From positions 62,001-126,000 of the forward strand of contig QANY01013732.1 of assembly GCA_003255025.1 (NCBI GenBank): a stretch of DNA of 64,000 nt, in the 5' to 3' direction. Positions 57,797-64,000 of the stretch are shown here, piece by piece. The notes under the pieces are model-generated. The model was not told where the DNA came from. It searched no databases and saw nothing but the letters and a program-made list of their open reading frames with translations. Numbering within the stretch: position 1 is the first letter of the stretch; each line of letters starts with the position of its first letter. The translations under genes were made by a program, and so were the position numbers. The DNA comes from Datisca glomerata (Eukaryota > Streptophyta > Magnoliopsida > Cucurbitales > Datiscaceae).

Positions 57797-57801
57797 AAAA
57801 A

Positions 57802-58141
57802 TTGCCCTATGGTGTTCTAATCTAGTAATAGATTAATAGATCCGATTTTATAAGATTTGGTTGCATAAACCTATTTAAGACTAAGAAGCTAGACGACACA
57901 CACCCACTCGGCATTTTTCAATGTGTAATGTAAGTTAGTATTTATGTTGAAATTCTACATCATCACACTTATGATGTTTTTTTTGTGTTATTTCTTTTTT
58001 GAAATCTCTGAGGCATGTTTAGTTAGTCAAAATATTTCGTCATTTGTTCCGTAATTTTTCAGAATTAGTGTTTATTGTTTTCTTGTTTTTTTATGTTGTG
58101 TTTTGCTCGAGTACTAGCAAAAAATTAAGTTTGAGGGTATT
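57802..58141 (+). other. Athila 3' region and polypurine tract
   Basis: Non-coding, ending GCTCGAGTACTAGCAAAAAA and TTAAGTTTGAGGGTATTT directly before the 3' LTR. This is the usual Athila polypurine tract. Confidence 0.8.
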
Positions 58142-59321
58142 TGATAAGTGCATTTCAAACTCATATTTTAGACAATTTTAACTTTAATTTTATTGGTTCC
58201 TTGAATTTTATTATTTGTTTTATGTTTGTTTTACTTTTATTTTATAGATAAGATATTCTAGTGCATTTGGATTGATTTAGAAAGATTTGGAAGATAAAAA
58301 TATGGATAAATAGAAAATAGAGCGGACTTGGATAGAAGGGCAAGCGTCGCCGCATTGGCTTCCCAACACCGCGACGTTGGCAGGCAGTAGACCATCGCTA
58401 GCTTCCCTGCGCCATGACTCTAGACGATAAAATGATTGTACAGTAAGTCAATCAAGAGTTCTAGAACGCCAACACCGTGAAGCTAGCTTTCAGCGCCATG
58501 GTACTGGTGCGATAATGATTTTGTTATTTTTGATTTTTAATCCAATTTTATCCTTATCAAACACTAGTGTATAAATAGAATATTGGAGGGTTTTTAGAGG
58601 ACTTTTTTGGACGTGCGTGGTAGAGGACAAAGCTCTTGGAAAGGAGAACAAGAAGATCGAACCCAGAAACGGATCTCAACTTCAAATTATTCCTCAAAAT
58701 CTAGTTTTTCTTCTCTCTTTTCTCTATGTTCATGAGTATTAGTAGGATGTTTTCTTATTTTAGTATGTTCTAAATTTTTTTATCTAGGACTACGACGTAG
58801 CCAAACCATGGTTGTTCATACATTTTGAATTTCAATTCAATCGATGTTTATTCAATAGTATTGAGTGTTATAATCCGTTCTTAATGTTTGTGATCGTTTG
58901 GCCAACTATTGCATGATTTTGGATTTAATTCTGAGACTTAGAAGTGATGATTAAATTTACTCTTTTGTTTATAACACCATTAGAATTTCATAAGTTAGAG
59001 ATAATTATAGATCTAGTTTAGCAATTGTAATTTCTTATGCTTAATGAGTTTCAATTTATTTAATTTTGACAAAGATGTGAGATTAGTATTTTTGATTCAT
59101 TGTTATCGATGCTTGAGAAAGATTGATAATTATATTAGAGAAATTTACTGTCAATAATTTGATAAATATTGATTGATTGAGTTTTAGAATTTAGAGTATC
59201 TTTGGTTTGGTGAAATTGAAAATCCTAGAGCTTTTAACTAATCATATTTGAATTATTTCTCTTTATCAAGTATTAATCTTTTTAGTTCAAATTTTTATTC
59301 AAAAATCCAAATTTCTTGCCA
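58142..59321 (+). repeat. 3' LTR of the Athila-like element
   Basis: About 1.18 kb, starting TGATAAGTGC and ending TTGCCA. Diverged from the 5' LTR by many substitutions, so the insertion is not young. Confidence 0.88.
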
Positions 59322-59456
59322 TTCTCATTAAGAATTAAGGTATAGTTAATTTTAATATTTTAATATCAATCAATCTTGTGTACGATACTCTCTTTTCATA
59401 GATTTTTTATTACTTGACGACGATAGTGTACGATACTCTCTTTTCATAGATTTTTT

Positions 59457-59740
59457 ATGAATTATCCGCTCCCAAGAACTTACGCTCTTATTTTCCTTCG
59501 AGAATAGGAATTATGAATTGCCCGCTCCCAAGGACTTGCGCCCTTATTTCCTTATGAGAGTAAGACTTATGAATTACCCGCTCTCAAGGACGTCCCTCCT
59601 TATTTCCTACTGAGAGTAAGATTTATGAATTGCCCGCTCCCAAGAAGTTACGCCCTTATTTTCTTATGAGAGTTGGACTCATCAATTGCCCGCTCCCTAA
59701 GACTTGCACCTTCATTTCCGTTGTTGTTAGTTGTAGAAGA
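59457..59740 (+). repeat. 57-bp tandem repeat, five copies
   Basis: Units ATGAATTGCCCGCTCCCAAG, GACTTGCGCCCTTATTTCC, TTATGAGAGTAAGACTT start near 59457, 59513, 59570, 59626 and 59682. Related to the array at 46690-47014. Confidence 0.85.
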
Positions 59741-59799
59741 GAGAGAGAGTTGACACTAAGTATTTGTCTTACAAGTTTGGGTCAACTTTACTTTTGAGT

Positions 59800-60530
59800 A
59801 GTCTGAAGGTTTCATGCCATAACTTTTGATCGGGAGCACTAAATTCAGTTCTGCAAAAAAATTTCAAATAATAGACATCCATATCTTTCTAAAGATATAT
59901 AATTCTTCATGTAATACTGACTAAACCAATAAATTTTAAACATTCAATGTGAAATATGTGAACAGTCTTACTTTCCTGAACAACATGTATAAAATTTATC
60001 GTAACTTCTGATGAAAAGCTCCAAATTGATTTCCGTAAAATTTTTCATGAAGTTGGCTTTATTTATAATGATATAAGATTTTTCAAGTAATTTGCTTCCA
60101 CTTACTGCAGCTTAATTTCCGAATTTGACTGTTCTACATAATCTTCTTTTATGAATAGTTTTCATGAAAATTATCATAACTTCTGATCGGGAGCTCCAAA
60201 TTGAGTTCTGTAAAATTCTTCAACAAGTAGACATCCACATCTTTATAATGATATATTATTTGTCATGTAATACTGTCTAAATTGATACAGTTTAAAAATT
60301 AAATTTGAAAGATCTGAATAGCTTTACTTTCCTGAACAGTATGTACTAAAATCACCATAACTTTTGATCGTGAGCTTTAAATCGATTTCCACCAAATTCT
60401 CCAAGAAGTATATTTCTGTATCTTTTGAATAGTGTATGATTTGCAGCATAATCAGCCTCCTTTTGATTTGGTGTTCCATTTTGTGAGCAACTTCAGATCG
60501 ATACATAGAGGAATTACTATGCATGTCGTC
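59800..60530 (+). repeat. About 180-bp tandem repeat, four diverged copies
   Basis: CATAACTTCTGATCGGGAGC, TCCAAATTGAGTTCTGTAAA and CTTTCCTGAACA recur. The first of these starts near 59816, 60000, 60174 and 60354, periods of 174-184 bp. The unit length is like that of plant satellites, but the copies are few and diverged. No genes. Confidence 0.75.
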
Positions 60531-61411
60531 GTTTATATTTCATCGTTTGTTCATATATCTTTTTCCTGCACATTTGCATGTAGTAAATGAAAGAGTAAAT
60601 CATCAAAAATACATCGATAAAATGTTTTTATGTTTCCGTTCACCGACCGTGAAAGAATTTTTCTTCTTGTTTTAGCTTGAGATTTGAATTGAATCCAAAA
60701 TTTGATTTAATTTAAATTTAAAATTTAAAATAATCTTATCATAGCAAGTTTCAGATAAGATGTTTCAAAATTTAAAATATGATTTAAATTCGAATTAGAA
60801 ATCAAATTCAATATAATCTTATCAAAATAAGTTTCAGATAAGATATTTTATCGTTTCAAATTTAAGACATGATTTATAATTGTAAAATTAGAATTCAAAT
60901 TCAAGATAATTTTATCTGAAAGAAGTTTCAGAAAAGTTGTTTTAAAATTTAAAATACGACAATCTTATCATAACAAGTTTTAGATAAGATATTTTATTAT
61001 TCAAAATTCAAAACTCTATTCATCATACATAAATTTGATTTAACAAATTCTTTCTATGACTTTATCAGATCTATTCATTTTTTTCTATTTTAGCAAATAA
61101 TAATGATGTAAATGGAATAGGCCAATCGAATATGCAATGAACGAGTTTACCGTTCTTTATTTTTGTTTATGTTCCGTACTCGTTGCCATTTCCGTTTCTA
61201 CTTCTAACTCATTTCCTTTTCTTGTTCTATACCCATTGTCATTTCCGTTTCTGCTTCCACTTTCGTTTCTGCTTCCACTTTTGTTTCTGCTTCCACTTTC
61301 GTTTCTACTTCTAGTTATGTTGTTGGGTGGGTGTTGGATTTGGTTTTGAGCATTTAGGAAGGGATTTCTCAAGTTTTTCTCTCACTCTCAATGAGATCAC
61401 CAAAATATAAA
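60531..61411 (+). other. Outer element interior with further small repeats
   Basis: 60731-60995 has four copies of AATCTTATCATAGCAAGTTT and CAGATAAGAT at uneven spacing (about 56-92 bp). 61195-61315 has five or six 18-bp units of GTTTCTGCTTCCACTTTC. No gene is seen. Confidence 0.6.
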
Positions 61412-61842
61412 TGATTTTTTCTGTATGGGGAACCCTTTACAAATGAATAATGAAGACAATTATTTAGAGAGAGAATGAGAGAATAAAGACACAATAGTTT
61501 ACGTGAAAACCGCTTAATGGAAAGAAAAATCACGGGAAGACTTTTGGTGTTCTATTGTATTTCGTATCACACCTCATTGTATCATGTTGTGTATGTATCT
61601 CGTGTAGGTATGAATCCTTTTATGTTGTTACATATGACTCTAAGCTATTTAAATAATAATAAATCTCCCTATCTCATAGCAAGTTTAGAGGAATTGATAG
61701 ACATCCCTGAAGAATATTCTCTCTAATGTTCCCCTTCATAACCACCTAATTGATCATACGATTCTTGTTATGTCTTCTCTTTGATTGAATCTTTGATCTA
61801 CATCCTGCCACGTGTAAGGTGAGATTTTGACTATTCAGTAAT
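61412..61842 (+). repeat. Right copy of the outer LTR-like repeat
   Basis: Similar to 44802-45272. It includes TTTACGTGAAAACCG and TGTATCTCGTGTAGGTATG. Confidence 0.6.
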
Positions 61843-61987
61843 ATAAATGACAATGTGAATTACAAGATAAGGAGCAATTAAAAAATGGTCTCTAAGCTAA
61901 GATTCAGAACAAGGGACAATGTAAATTCAGAACAGAGGAAAAATAAATTCATGAAGTTTTTAGCGAGCTAAAATTGAAGGATCGATA

Positions 61988-62771
61988 TGACCAACCAAGA
62001 GGGGTGTGAATTGGGTGATTGTATACAAATAAAGGATATCACGCAATTAAAAACAATTATAAAATTTACTTAAATAAATATTAACTAGCAAACCACGTAT
62101 ATTGACTAAGTGTAATAAATGGAAAAAGTAAATAGCAAGTCAATATAAAAGTGCGAGAAATGAAAGTATGCCAAAAATAAAGAGAGTAGAGAAAGAGATA
62201 CGACACACAATATTTTTACGTGGTTCGAGAAAACTTATCTCTACGTACACACTTCAAGGATCTCCCTTGAAGATTTCTTCCTCACGGTCTTCTTACGGGT
62301 GAAGACCAAACCTTTTACAATATCTTATTTGTTTGTGGTACCAATCGAATCTTGATAATCAGCACTTCGAGATCTTCAGATCTCTTACAAAAATTCATAG
62401 TATTTCTCTCACGATTTCTTTTCTTCTCTCATAGATAATTTTCTCACTCAATAAGATATAATAACTCTAAGCTCAAGAATATAGAAAAAGGATGTGAGAA
62501 ATAATAGAGAGGCAGGCGTTGAAGTGTGTGAGAAAATGTGAAAATGGATGCCTCTATTTATAGGGGAAGGAAGGTGTCTTAGGACCGGTCTGATTAAACA
62601 TATTAATAATATCTTAATGATTTTCTATGATCAAAATTTATTTTAGAATAATAGGTACAACAATATCGCCTTTATATAATTAACAAACCATTAAGTAACA
62701 TAAAAAATCAAGTGTAATAAAGCATGTAAGCAGTTAAACAAAGTTGTATCAACTGAAACATATGTCATACA
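61988..62771 (-). repeat. 3' LTR of a SIRE-like copia element
   Basis: On the minus strand it starts TGTATGAC directly after the polypurine tract and ends GGTTGGTCA. It contains the common plant LTR segment ACGTGGTTCGAGAAAAC at about 62219 and CTCTATTTATAGGGGAAGG, a TATA-type site, at 62550. Confidence 0.7.
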
Positions 62772-62792
62772 ACTTTCTCCCCCTTTGTCATA
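62772..62792 (-). other. Polypurine tract of the SIRE-like element
   Basis: TTATGACAAAGGGGGAGAAAG on the minus strand is the characteristic polypurine tract of the SIRE/Maximus copia lineage, just before the LTR. Confidence 0.75.
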
Positions 62793-63316
62793 ATTAAAAA
62801 AAATAAAACATAAATATGAACAAGGCAAATAAATAAGGATATGCATGAAGAAAAGATGAAAATCTATGCATCACTCGAAGAAAAAGGTGGAGAGCTCTAC
62901 AAGGCACTCATGATAGACATGTAGTAAGCATTCTGTTCTTGATGAATTTCCTCCTTAAACTTGTTAGCTGAGTAGAGAGATCATGATGTTCCCTGCGCGT
63001 GTCATTTAGAAATTGAGTACGCTGATTTAGAAGTTAAGTATGCTAAATTGTAAGAGCATCGACCTCCTGATGTGGTTGCTTAAGCATAGACATGTCAGCT
63101 CTTGATGTGTGGGATGATTCTCCTAGATGGGTAATGGGAGGGTTCGATGACTGGAGCTGGTCAGTGGGAGGATCTTCTTCAAACAACCCATCCAAAGTAA
63201 ACTCAGTACAAGGAACAATAGTGATAGGATGATCATTTCTTGATTAGCAACTTGATTTGTCTTTACCCATATTCCGTTTATCTTCTCCATATGAATCTGT
63301 CATAATAAATTTTTCG
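62793..63316 (-). other. SIRE-like element, 3' internal region
   Basis: The end of the last ORF and untranslated sequence between 63316 and the polypurine tract. Short heptad-like pieces can be read (LTILAYLTSKSAYSIS), but the frame is broken and I claim no domain. Confidence 0.4.
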
Positions 63317-64000
63317 TTACGATATCATTTTTTCCAGCTTAATAAACTCCTCTTCTCTTAGATCAATTCTAAAATGCTCAAATATTTTTGTGAGCCACAT
63401 TCCATAAGGAAGAGAGCGTTGGAAGTTATGAACAACATTTTCCATATATCTCATCATCATATAACAAATATTGACATTTTCTCCTTTTAAAATCTTAGAT
63501 AGAAGAAAAACGTCAAAACAGTTAACCACATCCTTATGACCATCTCGAGGGAGAAAAGTGTAGGTAATAATGTGATGAACAATTTTAGCTTCAATGGAGA
63601 GGTGACTAATCAGGGGATGATAAATATTTTGAAGGTGGGGTTTATCACATACTAGTCGAACAACATCTAACGGATAAAAATTTTCAATCCGAGGCCAACT
63701 AGAAGTATGATAAAATGCTAATCCAGAACAAAGTATTCCAGAAAATTGACTTAATTTAGCATCATCCAAAGAAATTGATGTATCGACAACATAGCTCTTA
63801 ACATTGTAGGGATCATGCTCAACCATCAAATTTGTATAAAATAATAGGACTAATCTAGGATATATCTTAACATTGAGATTCAAAATATTTTTCCAACCAA
63901 TTCTAGCAAGTAAGTCATGTGTTTGGAGTCTCTCAAGATCAGAATACTTTATCAGACGTTTGCATAAATTTTTTCACGAGGTATATTGATTAAATCAAGC
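63317..64000 (-). CDS. Retroelement accessory (env-like/plant transposon protein) ORF, partial
   Basis: 188 codons open from the Met at 63883, and similar sequence continues upstream to the window edge (LARIGWKNILNLNVKIYPRL). Seen: LVLLFYTNLMVEHDPYNVKS, EAKIVHHIITYTFLPRDGHK, DVVNCFDVFLLSKIL, SLPYGMWLTKIFEHF. This pattern fits the putative plant transposon protein domain found between pol and the 3' LTR, or near gag, of plant retroelements. Its role is not established. It is the last ORF before a SIRE-like polypurine tract. Confidence 0.6.

Larger units (their letters stand above)
47020..59321 (+). mobile_element. Athila-like Ty3/gypsy retrotransposon, internally deleted
   Basis: 12.3 kb. LTRs at 47020-48240 and 58142-59321 start TGATRAGTGCATTT. 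The flanks TTCTT/TTCTC are a near-perfect 5-bp target duplication. Gag, aspartic protease and the first residues of reverse transcriptase are readable; the rest of pol is gone, and the sequence jumps to the typical GGGAGGCAACCCG 3' region at 50810. A polypurine tract AAGTTTGAGGGTATT precedes the 3' LTR. A minus-strand copia fragment and a solo LTR are nested in the 3' part. Confidence 0.88.
44802..61842 (+). mobile_element. Degenerate outer LTR-type element hosting an Athila insertion
   Basis: Direct repeats at 44802-45272 and about 61412-61842 (TCTATTGTATTTCGTATCA, TATCTCGTGTAGGTAT, CATAACC-CCTA-TTGATC, GTGAGATTTTGACT) look like a diverged LTR pair. Between them, after removing the Athila element at 47020-59321, lie about 3.8 kb of mostly tandem-repeat DNA with no protein domain. 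This resembles a non-autonomous large LTR element, or a segmental duplication. The orientation is assumed. Confidence 0.5.

Overview
This window is a transposon-dense stretch of a plant nuclear genome, almost certainly a eudicot: AT-rich, with an intronless UGT84-type glucosyltransferase gene, many plant-type LTR retrotransposons, a Mutator-like element that carries a Ulp1 protease gene, a CACTA element, Harbinger remnants and an endogenous pararetrovirus. I cannot name the species. The only gene that looks intact is the glycosyltransferase at 24452-25909; nearly everything else is decayed mobile DNA, often nested.

1-7425: a decayed Mutator-like element. A transposase pseudogene reads rightwards and a Ulp1-like cysteine protease pseudogene reads leftwards towards it. 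Clusters of short palindromic repeats (core TCGTGTA/TACACGA) sit only in the non-coding gaps, and a large acidic-repeat minisatellite lies inside the protease gene. 7440-11090: a Ty3/gypsy fragment (LTR, primer-binding site, repeat-rich gag-like region), with an inverted copy of its gag-like region directly abutting the LTR. 11628-16503: an element with terminal inverted repeats of about 165 bp and a GRF-type zinc-finger fragment, interrupted by a 2.7-kb CACTA element that has captured three exons of an alpha/beta-hydrolase gene (CLD1/pheophytinase-like). 16504-19900: mostly unassigned, with one orphan coding exon. 19940-22940: the 3' end of a copia element followed by LTR-like tandem duplications.

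24407-25949: the glucosyltransferase gene with a TATA box and a poly(A) signal. 26372-30130: a copia element on the minus strand with both LTRs, a 5-bp target duplication and an internal deletion of reverse transcriptase. 30971-38980: a nearly full-length endogenous caulimovirus-type genome (florendovirus-like, minus strand), opened at its primer-site region and bounded by TA repeats. It is broken by many stops and frameshifts. 39300-44100: small gypsy, Harbinger and possible PPR remnants.

44800-61842: a nested stack. A degenerate outer LTR element with arrays of tandem repeats contains a 12.3-kb Athila-like element (47020-59321). That in turn contains a minus-strand copia fragment and a separate solo LTR of the same copia family, placed in two copies of one Athila segment. 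61988-64000: the 3' LTR, polypurine tract and last ORF of a SIRE-like copia element that runs off the window on the minus strand.

The genes do not form a pathway. Best leads: the palindromes restricted to spacers of the Ulp1-carrying Mutator element, the hydrolase capture by CACTA, the complete pararetroviral genome in TA repeats, and the duplicated Athila segment with one truncated copia and one solo LTR.
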